Source: Spongospora subterranea f. sp. subterranea
Taxonomy: Eukaryota; Endomyxa: Phytomyxea; Phytomyxea; Plasmodiophorida
Direction of reading: 5' to 3'
DNA: 64,000 bases
NCBI GenBank assembly: GCA_049724395.1
Contig: JAUGWO010000165.1
Coordinates: 1-64,000 of the forward strand
This document shows, piece by piece, positions 22,341 to 35,609 of the stretch. Within the stretch, counting starts at the first letter, position 1, and each line of letters starts with the position of its first letter. Both the position numbers and the translations under genes were made by a program. A model generated the notes under the pieces. That model saw only the letters and a program-made list of their open reading frames with translations. It ran no database searches and was not told the origin of the DNA.

Positions 22341-22840
22341 TTTAAAGTGCGACCATTGACTGTATAATAAAACCAGACTTCATCCAATCCATCAGAAAGC
22401 TATTCCGAATCTCGTACGAATGATCATGTTTGGATTTCGGTCAATATGGAAAGGGGAAGGTCTTTGTCAGAGCTACACAGATGTGTACAATTGTGAAGGC
22501 CGCGGCAGGGCATATCAGTCATGAAAGTCACCCTACCCTGCCGGCACAACTTATTAGGAAGGACACATAATCGACCGATCACAATGTCGCTATTATCCAG
22601 TCCATGATATCTGGACTCTGGACTCCTTTCAACAACAACCCAAACTATATTATACTTGACACTTGTCGCATCTCTCATACAGTCATTGCCCTCACGATTA
22701 CTCACCTAAACTTTTGTAGCCAATACGAAAGAACCAGCTGGCGCCGTTGGCGTGAAATCCTACCTGGCGCTAAACCTGTATGATTTATCATTCAGCCGGC
22801 CAATTCAATTGAGTTTATATTTCGTCTTGCCTCAGTTATC
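22341..22840. other. Spacer between RPN12 and USO1
   Basis: 500 bp. A - strand frame (22705-22424, 93 codons) starts at a GTG that looks like a splice donor, and shows no recognisable domain. I see nothing else. Confidence 0.4.
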
Positions 22841-25433
22841 ATGTTCTCGTTTCTTGTTGGCTCTTCTTCGTCTTCGGATATGAGGTCCTTAGGAAGATTG
22901 CTTTCTCGCGTTGAGCATTCTAGCGTTATTGACGAGAAAGTTGATGCACTACAGCAACTCGCAGATTGTTCTATAACCTCACTTACTGAGAATAAAATTG
23001 CCGAACAGTTAATCAAGGTTCTCGTAAAAACTGTTAATGACGACGATGACGCAGACGTTCACACTGAGATCCTCAAAGTTCTCTGTGTTATGACGACAAA
23101 GCCCGTCTTCGAAGGTGATCCTATACAATTCTCAATATGAGTGCGTCATAATATTTTACATTATAGGTCCTCCGACCGAAGAGGATATTACAACAATGCA
23201 GAACATCATGGAGAATGGCGAAATGATCTTATCCGCAGATGGTTCGATTGACGCGCTTCATTTGCTGCTGTCTCCTTCCTATAGTGCAATGATTCGACTG
23301 TTCACGCTGCAATTACTCTTACGCATATTGAAACTGCATACATCGCGACTTCAGGTATAGAATGTGTTCCCTGTTTGCTATGCTGTTGAATAATTACAGG
23401 AGAGCATCTTAAATTGCTCAGGTTTCATTAAAACCCTAATCGAGACGTTAATATCGTCTCCTGAGATACTGCGAAACGAGGCCATTCTGGTTAGTCGACT
23501 ATAATTGAACCTATGAACCGATGCCGTAATGTGTTCCCACAGCTATTAGATGCTTTGGTATGTGGCAATCCTGCTATTCAAGGAATTGCTGCGTTCGAGG
23601 GTGTTTTTGAAAGTTTGCTTGCGATATCCAAAGATGAGAATGGTGTTGGGATTGTCGCCTGTGATTGCTACAAGCTCATCTTGTCATTGCTACAAGATAA
23701 TCCATCCAACGTCAATTACTTTCGAGAACTTGGCTGTATATCACTGCTCCCGGCACTTTTTTGTTTTGCACATGACCACCTCATACCCAGAAAGCTTGTC
23801 GGATCTCCCAAAGCAACTCCAGATCTATCAGAAGCAAGGGAGGAGGGTGCGATCTCTCCATCTTTATCAGAGCCATCGGGGTTAGATCTGCTAACCAACA
23901 TTCTTGAAAGGTTAGGCGACCAGCCAAAAGTCGCCCAAGCTCAGCTTTGTTCGCCTACAATGGTTGATTGTTATTTCAAGCTTATTGATGACAGCGACAA
24001 TGTATCGGCTCGTATACGGTGCTCTCTTTTGAGAATTTTAGGTCGCAGTTTAGTTCAATGCAAGCAGGCACAAGATGCATTTGCTCTCTATGATAACGGA
24101 TCTCGTTTTTCTTATATTTTTCGGATGGCTCTTGATTGCCAGGACATTGAATTATGTTCCAATTCATTATTCGTTTTGGAATGTATGTATTTTGATAATT
24201 CGAAGGCTCAAATAACTTCTGTCTCTACATTGGCCCCCATCCCGCAGACTCTCGATATTAATCCAATCATGTTCGGTCAGCAGTTGATTGAGGCATTGAA
24301 TTTGTGGCAATCTGATCGGAAATCGCTCCGTGATCCTCTACATTTTTGGGTTTGCACTCGTTTGTTATCGTTGATGATGTAGGTCGCCCTTCCGGCATTG
24401 ACTTTATGCTCGTACTCAATTGTTTTGTAGAAGGCGCAATGAGACCGCAAAGCAGATTGTCATCAACACGTCTCTTTTCGAACCATTCGAAGACGTTGCC
24501 GCTCCAAGGTTTATTGATATGTGCGTCAAGGGCATCCAGGCTGCATTTGATAACAACCAAGCAGATTCGCGTGTGAGATGCTTTTTTATTTGGCTCTTGT
24601 GTGAGTGCCTAATAGACTGCCGTGAAGCAGTAGTTGTATTATTAGATTCCGCTCATCTTTGCGAGACTTTATTGTCAATGCGGACTTGGAAATCTCCAGA
24701 TCCGCTGATCAGCGGTCTGTCTACGTTTATTTGGGCCCTTTGTCTTGCCGTTGTTGACATCCAAACTCAAAAACCCAAGTTGCATCGCATAATCAAAGAA
24801 GTCATTGGTCTGGACACTTTCAAGGCTTGTTTACACTCTTTGCAACTAACCCGAGATTTCCAAAATCCTCGCAATGAATTGTCCTTTGAACCATTAAGCC
24901 TTACAAAAATCAACATGTTTGATTCGTTCATGGTCGAAAAAGTTATGCAAGTTTACGATCTTTGCGATTCTCGAATTCTAACTCTGATTGTGTCCCGTGA
25001 TGACGACGTCTCGAGCAAAGTGGCGGTTCCGTCCTCGATTGTATCTGACGAATTGATTGCGGCCAGATCAAGAATAACAGACCTGGAATTGCAGCTCTCA
25101 GATGCGTTGTCGGCACTGGCGTCCAAGACAGATGATGCTGCTCTAACACGGTACCGGTTGGATCTTGCACAGAAGGAGCTGAAGGATATGGCACAAGAAA
25201 GGGCTGGACAGGACAACGTCGAACTGGAGAAGCTCCGGCACGAGCATAATGAATTACTGGAGCAGCATAACGATCTTTTACTACTTCTGGTACCCATAGT
25301 ATTGTTCAACGCTGTTATCATTGTTTTTAATCTCCATGCTCTACAATAGGGTTCATATGAAAAGGAAGCCTGCCTGGTTACCGTCAAAGCCGGTGAACGT
25401 GCTGAATTGCTAGCTGCACATTCAGATACTTGA
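22841..25433 (+). CDS. USO1: General vesicular transport factor p115/Uso1
   Basis: Six exons: 22841-23114, 23167-23354, 23400-23489, 23543-24378, 24431-25289, 25350-25433; 776 residues. The N-terminal armadillo-like head is readable from DALQQLADCSITSL through ADGSIDALHLLLSPSYS, ILRNEAILLLDALVCGNPAIQGIAAFEGVFE and GIVACDCYKLILSLLQDNPSN, which track the p115 head domain (AFENAFERLL, DCLILLQNLLKNNNSNQ). The end is a coiled coil (SRITDLELQLSDALSAL ... AQKELKDMAQERAGQDNVELEKLRHEHNELLEQHNDLLL) of only about 110 residues, far shorter than in human (962 aa in all) or yeast (1,790 aa). The protein tethers COPI/COPII vesicles to the Golgi with Rab1 and SNAREs. Confidence 0.9.
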
Positions 25434-25920
25434 ATCGAATCTTTTCTAAATATTAATATATATTATCTACTGATCATGGACATTTGAGCACTCTCTTCAG
25501 GGTATAATCCGCCAATTGTATGACTCAAAATTTAGAATGTTGTTAAATGTGGTCGGGGTGCCCAACTTGTTGATTCGAAAGAGCAACCCTGATGAATGAA
25601 GCGAATATCATCGGATCCGCAGATGCGTCGGTAGTGTGATCCACGAAATTGGCAATGCAGTCTGTTTGCTTCAAAAATGTGAAATATCGTTCTTTCAGTG
25701 TTTCCACTCATTATGTCAAGGGGCTTTATTTGACATCTCATGGCATCCCGGAGCTAGAAGCAATTAGCAACACTGAGATTCCGATAACATGCAAACTTGA
25801 ATAGGCGGTTGCGTATACGATCGGCACGCCTTGACGATGCGACAGATAGATTGGTGAAAGATGACTTGATTAATTGGCAAGCTGCTGATAAAGGACTATA
25901 TTAACAAGTTGATGGTAAAT
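25434..25920. other. Spacer after USO1
   Basis: 487 bp without a supported gene; AT-rich at the start (TAAATATTAATATATATTA near 25447), which could be the 3' end of the USO1 transcript. Confidence 0.4.
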
Positions 25921-27009
25921 TCAAAGATAGAGATTCGAAAATTTGCGGCGATCCGGTGATGTTTCAGAAGTTAGTTCATTCACGAACACTGCCTCGAGTG
26001 TACCACCTAAACTCCATGGTAGGGCAAGAGCCTCGCTATACCCTAAATGTTCCTTGCAGGTGCACTTTAATTTCAATTGGACAACAGCCAAAAAGACTGG
26101 ACACCGATTTGCCTTCTTTAAATCCAGCAATAAACTCTTTGGGGAGCTCCAATGTTTGATAGTTTTTTCAGCCGTAAAAAGACCGATTTCGCGAATCTTT
26201 TCCAGCTTTGATGTCGTCCAAACATAATTATCACTGCTGTTCTTATCCAACTCGTCTGTCATGGGGCAGAATGGTGTCTTGGAGACAGCATCTGTCAGGA
26301 CTTTGTGGGCTATTCTCTTAGGAATACCGAAATAAAAAAAGTCCATAGCGTCCGAAAACCGCTTGGTATCGATGACGACACCTTCCACATAAGCTTTTGT
26401 TGAGGTGGAGCCGTCTGGATATCGTAGCTTAACGTCCGTTATCCATGTCCGATTGCCACTGTTCGCAAAACGGCTGTTATTATTATTTCGCGACTTGATA
26501 GCGGTCGGATTCGGCACCTCGAACATCACTATGTTATGGTTGGCATCTGATATTAGCGCTTTGGTAGAAAAATGCTCTGTAAAACCGCCCGCGGTCTTTT
26601 CAGTCCATACGTAATAGTCGTCCATCAAATACAGTCTCCGATTGACCAACAACTAGCACCTTTCAAAATTCAAGTTTTGAAAATGAATTCACTACCACTG
26701 AGTGCGCGGCAGTATCGGACCCTAACCGCTCAACAGTCAACTGCCCGACTACAGTCGAGTGCGCGACAGTATCGGACCCTAACCGCTCAACAGTCAACTG
26801 CCCGACTACAGTCGAGTGCGCGACAGTATCGGACCCTAACCGCTCAACAGTCAACTGCCCGACTACAGTCGAGTGCGCGACAGTATCGGACCCTAACCGC
26901 TCAACAGTCAACTGCCCGACTACAGTCGAGCCGCGATCCGCACACAGTTGACTGTATCCGGCACCCCTCCTACCGTAGTGTTCTGCATCAAGTGTCGGAT
27001 GCCCCATGG
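25921..27009 (-). CDS. Uncharacterised protein with N-terminal 19-residue repeats
   Basis: Two - strand frames join across a 43-nt intron (26695-26653) in phase: an upstream exon that encodes four 19-residue repeats of the type TVVGQLTVERLGSDTVAHS, and a 3' exon (26652-25921) of about 243 residues. The 3' exon has no motif I recognise; it has an MDDYYVW start-like stretch, a basic NNNNSRF loop, and a segment ETNKTC-poor but Cys-containing near LKCTCKEHLG. The true start is unclear: the first in-frame ATG is near 27009 and the frame continues upstream. If the repeat exon is not used, an ATG at 26625 would start the unique domain. Function unknown. Confidence 0.45.
26701..26931. repeat. 57-bp minisatellite, about 4 copies
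   Basis: Near-perfect copies of a 57-bp unit containing CAGTATCGGACCCTAACCGC and AACAGTCAACTGCCCGACTA. The period is 19 codons, so the reading frame survives copy-number change. It is part of the coding exon proposed for the - strand gene. There are no spacers, so it is not a CRISPR. Confidence 0.92.
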
Positions 27010-27274
27010 CTCCTGCGTCATGAAATGTCCCTTGCCGCTGTACGGCAGACAGCAATGGCCGGTTTCATCTGTTCGTTTCAGGGACGTACAGCCGTCAGAT
27101 TGTTTGGGCATTGCATCGCCCTAGCTTTGAATCAACCCACGTTTGATGCAGAACATTGAAAGAAATGCCAGAAATTTGCAGATATGTGGATCTGTTATTC
27201 TGTTATGGGAAGTATTGAGATTGAACACGGATTGAGTGGTCTGTAATTTGGTTTGAAAAAGGGTGCACTAGAAT

Positions 27275-28343
27275 ACAGGGCACAGCGACGAGCCCATCCT
27301 TGTGTCCACCATTATCTGTTCCCTCGAACAACAAGCTGATCAAACGCCAAATCTCAGCCAAGACGCTCGTGAACTGTGCGAAAACGTCATCGCCATATTA
27401 CAAACAGCCCTGGCTGCGTCGTCGCATTCAGTATACACTGTTGTCGACCCGGCCGGTGACCGATGTAGCAAGACCCCCAACATCCAAAATATGGATCCGT
27501 GCTTCCGTCAACCCTGATTCAACCCGATTGTAGACAATTGGATCAAGTTTTTTAATTTTTGCACCCTTTCGCAGACAGTAGTGTTGTCTGCCTTTTCATC
27601 AGCTTTGAAAGGTTCGGTTCCCATCAGTTTCTAATAATAGTTGCGGAACAGTTGTCTCCAACCTTCTGCAAATCAGGAGAATTCTCGGATTACTTTTTGG
27701 AGCCTTTCCCACGTACAGTACACGGATTCATATTTGGATGTTGGGGTCTTGCTACATCGGTCACCGGCCGGGGTCGTATCCTGTGTGGGCGAATGAGACG
27801 ACGCAGCCAGGGCTGTTTGCAATATGGCCACGAGGTTTTTGCACAGTTCACGAGTGTCTTGGCTGAGGTTTGGCGTCTGACCAGCTTGTTGAGGGAACAG
27901 ATAATGGCGGATAAAAGGATGGGCTCGTCGCTGTGCCTTGTTTGCCGCTACTTCAAAGCAATCAGAACAACCCTCGGGCGAGTGATCCGGTGCGGCACCT
28001 GATTAATGTGACACCTTTTGGACGAAATCGATTGCACCGAGGGGCTTTGTACAAACGGGCCAATCATTCGGAGGTCCAAGCGACAACAATTGACGGCCTA
28101 AAGAGTGGGAGCTTGGGGTTTTGGTGTATTGGGATAGTGACTGTGGTATTTTCAGGCAATTCCAAAAGGCTACTGTACGTGGGAAAGGCTCCAAGAAGTA
28201 ATCCGATATTTCTCCCCGAAGGTTAAAGACAACTGCACCGCAACTATTATCAGAAACTGTTGGAAAACGAACCTTTCAAAGCTGATGAAAAGGCAAACAC
28301 AACACTCGCTGCGAAAGGGTGCAGAAAAAATAATCAAAACTTG
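27275..28343. repeat. Nested inverted repeats of transposon debris
   Basis: Two interlocking inverted-repeat pairs. Pair 1: 27275-27503 against 27722-27943 (arms about 225 bp). Pair 2: 27541-27718 against 28172-28343 (arms about 175 bp). The left arm of pair 2 lies inside the loop of pair 1, giving the order A-B-A'-C-B'. Both arms of pair 1 keep an open frame containing QTPNLSQD.RELC and AILQTALAASSHS, and AGDRCSKTP, so the copies come from a once-coding sequence. Confidence 0.85.
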
Positions 28344-28457
28344 TTCCAATTGTCTCCTATGGGAGCACACAAAAAAGTCAAAATCTTGTCCAAAAAAAAC
28401 GTACTCCGCTGTAGCTATGACCTCCTCCCAATCATTAGAATGGCGGATCCTCTGATT
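28172..28457 (+). pseudogene. Pogo/Tigger-like transposase C-terminal fragment
   Basis: The frame reads WERLQEVIRYFSPKVKDN and TIIRNCWKTNLSKLM, which resembles the end of the DDE domain of pogo/Tigger/jerky (CENP-B family) transposases, where a conserved xxTIRNCWxxTG motif follows the last catalytic residue. The inverted copy at 27718-27541 is more damaged. No catalytic residues or terminal repeats were found, so this is a remnant. Confidence 0.45.
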
Positions 28458-28549
28458 TAATGCTTTGATCCAGTCTTTTGAACGCCCCCACTGGTGATTT
28501 TGATCCAGCCTTTTCTGAGTCTTTTCTGTACTGTACAACAGCAGTGTTT

Positions 28550-29605
28550 CGGACCTTCGTTTAAACGGTTTAAACAAAAACTGTTTTTACTCTTTTAAAC
28601 GCGATTAAAAGTTTTTTTTAAAAACATAGTAAAAACGGAGTCACTGTCTCTGTCAAAACTCTGAAGTAGCCGAATTCCTAGGTTTTTGTACTGGTTTTGT
28701 CAACCATGTGAAGTTCACCATCGCCACGGGACGGCGAGCTTGTGCAGCGACATCGCATATGAAATCTCGAACCAAAATTCAACAAGACGGTACATTTTAA
28801 CTGTATTCACTGTTTTGAAGCACATGCTGAGAATCCCGATTCTTCTCCGGAACCTGAATTAGTTCAACGACGGAAAGAATGTTTTGACGGTCGTCTGGAA
28901 ACCTGGATTTATTTTTCCAATCAACATGACTATGACTATGATGAGAGCGCTGTCGTGGACCTGACTGAAAACGTGGCCGTTCTGGTGATGTTAGTTAAGA
29001 TGGACTATCAGCTGACTTTACAAAGTTGAAACAGTCGGTGGAAAAAAAGGTGAAAGGTGACTTCTTACTTGCGAGCATCGTACACGCGTCATGAAGTCGC
29101 AAAATATGAAAAACTACTGCTGGAATTTCAGATGAACAATCGCTTCCAACATCATTTGTTGAACGGCAATCTACTCGGAGATTATTTACAAGCAAAAGAA
29201 TGAGAGATGAACCTGAACGTCCTCCTTCCGACAATATTGATGCTCAAACGGAATCTATCAATATTGGCAGCGAGTTTGCATCCAATGTGATTGCTCATTC
29301 TCAATCTGTTATGGAGACAGAGGATGAGAATGACTGGGACGAATCTATTGAAGATGCTGGTGTGGTGTGGTGCATCAGCGAACTTCCCAGGCACTGGAAC
29401 CAATCCCAGGTCCTGACCGCCGCCCGTTTCCTGATTCAAATCAGGAAAGCTTTCCCCAAGAAAGGATCGTCCAAGTATCAGAAAACTTCGTTGGCACAAT
29501 TGTTCAACAACGTGTCTAGACAGTAAAAACGCAATAATATACTTTCGAAAAAGGGGTAAAATGTACTCCTAGTAAAAACGCCGTTTAAACGTTCATAAAT
29601 CGCAA
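28550..29605. mobile_element. Possible non-autonomous or decayed DNA element
   Basis: Left edge CGTTTAAACGGTTTAAAC with GTTTTTACTC (28556-28595) is mirrored, on the other strand, by sequence at about 29560-29600 (CGTTTAAACGGCGTTTTTAC). The interior has no clear gene until an open + frame at 29200-29526 (108 codons, acidic MEDEND-like then HWNQSQVLTAARFLIQIRKA), which shows no domain I recognise. The terminal match is short and partly low-complexity, so this is tentative. Confidence 0.35.
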
Positions 29606-29696
29606 ACCCTAGTTTTGACGAGACACTGACAATGAAAAGACTGTCACGCACTCTTTGATCCATTCAATTCCAATTCCTTTATCGAACCCCAAAATC

Positions 29697-30166
29697 ATGG
29701 CCGAGGATATGCAATATACCAATAACCCGGAGCTTATTCGATTGGAAATTGATGAAATCAATCGTTCGATATTCTTTCTTACCCGTTCAAACCAGGTCAA
29801 TATGTTTATATCCGTTTGGTTAAAGATATGGGTTCATATTGTGAATGGGTTATATAGGAGCTGTCAGAAGCTGATCCATCAGATCCAGTATATATTCAGG
29901 CAATGTAAGGTCATGATTTGACCGTGAATCAGTTCAATTTTAGTAAATGGGCGGGTATAATCAGATCAGAGAATGAAGTCGTAATCCATGAGAAGCAGAA
30001 GAAGATCATGAAACTGAATCAGCGTTTAGCTGAATATGGTCGACATCATGGTCATGGTCATGATCCTAGAATTACTATTTCCAGCACATCCAATAACGCC
30101 GACACGTCTGGACCCATCATCAACGATATTGATGATTCCAATCAACGACCTGGAATTTATCTATAA
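29697..30166 (+). CDS. Small conserved-looking coiled-coil protein
   Basis: Three exons: 29697-29795, 29858-29904, 29965-30166; 115 residues. The first 75 residues form a charged helical hairpin: NPELIRLEIDEINRSIFFL, then ELSEADPSDPVYIQAI, then ENEVVIHEKQKKIMKLNQRL. The rest is disordered with a HHGHGHD stretch. The phase match across two introns and the regular heptads support a real gene. I have seen this helix-PDDPD-helix pattern in small eukaryotic coiled-coil proteins but cannot name the family. The first intron has a GTCAAT donor. Confidence 0.6.
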
Positions 30167-30297
30167 ACACAAACGAATATATCGGGCCCCAGTTTAGGAA
30201 AAGTTCAACACAATTCCTTTTACAACCCCGTTTGATCACTTATCCATACGTCCTGTAGTCGATATGTGTAAACTCTCGCCCGTAATCAATCCATTAA

Positions 30298-31280
30298 ATG
30301 TTGCCAGTTAAATCCTCACTAATCGCCAACACATCCCTTATATCGGTGATCAACTCCATCACCGCTCGTATAAATTCCTCGTCCCCTCTTCTATACACGA
30401 TTACAGATATTCCTCCTAATACTGAGCTCTATATGTCCAATACAGTTCAGATATTTATTGGATCATTGTTGGGCACCTTGAACGGGGTCGGCGAAAGCCC
30501 CTTGTTTATAACACATGTCGTCTTGGCGACTGAAGAGGTCAGCCAAGATATCGCTCAGCGATGACTCGTCCATAACTTATGTGAACAACTTCGATAATCC
30601 GATCGGGCAGATGCCTTTACCGCCTAGCTCATCACATATCAATCATGTTATCGTTGTCAAGAAGATGCACTGGTTTGGTAAAGAGAATCCTGATGGCTGT
30701 GCTAGAGTATTCGATCGATATCGCCAATTGCTGCAGATCGAATGGCCCGAATTCATCAGGCAGATCCATCGTGTGGTTTTGCAGCGTCCAATAATGGAGA
30801 GCAAGTTAACCACTCTGGATACGGTCGTCGTGTTCTCGCAAACAGATCGTGGACCGATTCCGGAGCTTCTCTACATCATTACCTGCCGAACCGAATGGGA
30901 TTGCGACAAGCAATGCCCTAAGAAGATCAGAATATTACACAAGGAGACCAATCCAAGGCCAATCACTCTGGCAAGGCCATTTGAAAATGGGTGCGACACC
31001 TACGATATATTTTGTTGGCCAAAGAATGGTGGGTCTCAGCCCACAAAATTCCACTACAATAGTGGCGACTGTAGTTCTTCATGGAGATCACAGGCAATGG
31101 ATCAGATTGTTTAGGAAGTGGATTATCCCTCATGAATTGATGGTTCATCACATTATGATGCCTTTGGATTATCAAATGGCGCAGATAAAAGCGGTCGCGT
31201 ATCAGCACCATTATGGCGCTAGACGTTTGACGTATACAATCGCCATGATGGAAAATATTATAATACATTCAATTTGGTAA
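30298..31280 (+). CDS. Hypothetical protein, 291 residues
   Basis: Three exons joined in phase: 30298-30537, 30611-31028, 31063-31280. The total is divisible by three. The second intron would be only 34 nt (GTGGGT...AATAG). The first exon contains a hydrophobic/beta-rich segment (LYTITDIPPNTELYMSN); the second has HVIVVKKMHWFGKENPDGC and a pair CDKQC; the third has VVLHGDHRQWIRLF. No domain recognised, no signal peptide evident. It lies tandem with the coiled-coil gene, 132 bp downstream. The exon model is a hand prediction. Confidence 0.45.
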
Positions 31281-32146
31281 TTACCAGTCGGATAGTCACT
31301 AAACAAAGAGCTTAAAGACATCGTAGACGGGGGCAACTCCAAACAGGCAATAAATGGAAATACATTACGATGTCTGATAATGGATTGGGAGATATGACCG
31401 CCGACCTCAAATATCATTAATTTGTATTCACCAAAAAAACAAATTAATAAAATCAGAATCGTCATGGCTATCGAGATCTACAACAATGTACATCGATTGC
31501 CATTGATCACTCTGGCAACTTCAGTTTCCTCATCTGATAGCACGCTGTCTCGAATCCTACCATCACCTTTGTTAAGTTAAAAACCCGCACTTGCATGGGA
31601 TGTCGTTGCATTTTCGAAGCAAGAAGGTCAACAAGAGTCCAATACGGCTGGGCGACTGCGTTTTATCAACGGGCGATGGCATCTATTCCTATGACACTTT
31701 TCCGAAATTTTCTATTTTTCCACATTGCTTATCTGATCAGGCCCACGAGAATCTCGATTGACCAACAAAGGCGTTGACTAGGTTGAGATAAGAGCTGGGT
31801 CATCAATCATCCATATTCGATCATCATTCATTTAATCAGATACAGTAGCAATCAATGGACACTCTATCATATTCGTGTAGGCCAATTGTTTCTGCACGAT
31901 CTGTTTTATTCAGTGCTACACTAGGTGGAGATTCACAGAACCCTCAATCGGTTCGTCATTAACAATTTAACATACTCGGCAGAAACCAAATATTCTACAA
32001 GTTTTGGATCTGCAACATCCCGACCATATCAATTGTAACAACCTCGATCGGTTTTGATGGTTCGCGAAATTCAGTCATCTATCGAATTATGCTAATGGAA
32101 CCAAGAGGATCATATTGTGTACTTGTTTAACCACATAATACTTGAT
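31281..32146. other. Spacer upstream of SPATA17
   Basis: 866 bp with only short frames. Nothing supported. A short + frame starts with an ATG at 31464 but has no family match. Confidence 0.4.
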
Positions 32147-32879
32147 ATGACAGCATTCCTGGATATCCGCGATAACGGGATTCGCCAGATTGTAGAAGAG
32201 TATTTCAAAGAGACGCGCTTGGCTAGCTGTGCGTTGTTAGGGGAACTCAGGGCGGTGACGCAACTGCAATCATGGTGGAGGGGGATCAGATGCCGACGAT
32301 ACCTTCATTATCTCAGGTAATTCCCTGGACCTGTATCGCGTCGGGAAACAACTCTAAAACCTGTCGAATATATAGCCGACAGGCATTGAAGATCCAGAGA
32401 CTGTATCGGGGAAATCGAGGGCGAGCACGAGCATTATTAGAGTTTGAGGCGCGACAGCAACTTGTTCGATCTTACCTGTACAATGAAGTCGCCGTCCTCA
32501 TACAGAAAACGTGAGACAGAATTAAATAGAAATTCCAAAGGCGTTGATGTTCATGTGCAGATATCGGGGGCATAAATCAAGGAAGACTTTAATCGACTTT
32601 TACGCCAGGAAAAAATACATCGACGCAGTTGAGAAGAAAGGGCAAGAGCTGAGAGCGACGTTGAATAAGGATTGCGAAGACCGAAAGAAGGAGGCAAAAG
32701 AGAGGGACGAAATGACGGCAGCGGAGCAGTTTACCGCGATAACCTCAAATCTACATCATCTTTTAAGTACCGCTAGACAGCCAGGAATATTCAAATCGCC
32801 ATACGGCGAGGTTTTTTCGGCGAAGGCGTTTGATATCCCTGTAGAAGAGCACATAGCGGATGCGTTTAAGGTGAATTAG
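32147..32879 (+). CDS. SPATA17: SPATA17-like IQ-motif protein
   Basis: Exons 32147-32316, 32376-32510, 32561-32879; 207 residues. Three IQ-like calmodulin/light-chain binding motifs are visible: AVTQLQSWWRGIRCRRYL, ALKIQRLYRGNRGRAR and AVLIQKTYRGHKSRKTL. They are followed by a long charged helix (KGQELRATLNKDCEDRKKEAKERDE) and the block NLHHLLSTARQPGIFKSPYG, which parallels human SPATA17 MHYLLSTKQIPGIYNSPF. SPATA17 is an axoneme-associated protein linked to sperm flagella. The 3' end is ambiguous: a stop at 32877, or a 52-nt intron (GTGAAT...AATAG) followed by a basic tail ending near 33012. The conserved C-terminal part of the animal protein is missing. Confidence 0.8.
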
Positions 32880-33099
32880 ATTGAGTACGAGTTCTGGAAC
32901 TGCAGCTAATCGTGACAAATAGGCTCTAAGAGAAAAACAAAAGAAAAGGCCAAACATGAACAAAATAAGTCGACAGAACCCAGGGCTTAGGCAAACCAAC
33001 AAGAAATGTTAGAAGTGTAAGGGATGATCATAGAAATAAAAGGCGCTATATCATATATTAGTGGTAGAATAAGGCGGAACAGATAAAGACGTTGTTGAA

Positions 33100-34906
<1,807 letters not shown>

Positions 34907-35609
34907 GGATAGAGAATAAGAGCTGGATTGTGCAAACTTCCGCCACAGTAACCGCCGGACGGTTTTATATTAATGACCAGAGGTGGTGGATGTCTTATGA
35001 GGCCTTGCGCACCTTACCCAATCAACTCCCTCTACCCGATACGTATCGCTTGCGATTAGACCAAATCCCATTGACAACCATCTGTGATATAGAAACCGAA
35101 CCACATTTTTATTTAGAGAATCGCCGTTCGAAAAGCACTCCTTGACACTTATTTCAATGGATATTCTATTTGAAAATTACGATAACGATGAAGAATACAT
35201 AAGAAATGTCGTATTTTTACATATTGACGCTCTGCTTAAAATATGGACAGCAAATATCACATGAATTTTTGACTCTCGAAACAATGGTTGGAAGAAAACC
35301 TTTTGTTCTGGTTTGTGAGGATGGCGAATTCGAGATTCTGTTCAGTTAAGTGTATATAGGTTCCGAGTGGGACTTGGTGGGAATGAGCGGGATGTGATCT
35401 CGATGAACTTAAAGGGTTAAGTGTGTAACAATCGACACGACTGGCCACTTGCTGTAGAGTCAAATAATGTCCATCGTTATCGCGATCTAAAAAGCGCACG
35501 ATCGAATCACTGGTACTTGCCAATTTTATTCGTCGTTAATCCATTATTACGATTGGGCCAGGTCGGGTTCCCCAACGCGGGTGTCTGATTTGCAGAGCCG
35601 CTTGCCTGG
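34907..35609. other. Region between spastin and the HECT gene
   Basis: About 700 bp. A + frame runs to 35145 (from about 34900 onward free of overlap with spastin) and a - strand frame from 35520 to 35257 contains FLDRDNDGHYLTLQQV, which resembles an EF-hand loop but lacks the final Glu. Neither starts with an ATG and neither can be assigned. Both could be exons of small genes. Confidence 0.3.

Noticed and set aside
22424-22705. 93-codon - strand frame between RPN12 and USO1
   Set aside because: Begins at a GTGAGT that looks like a splice donor, has no ATG start and no recognisable domain.
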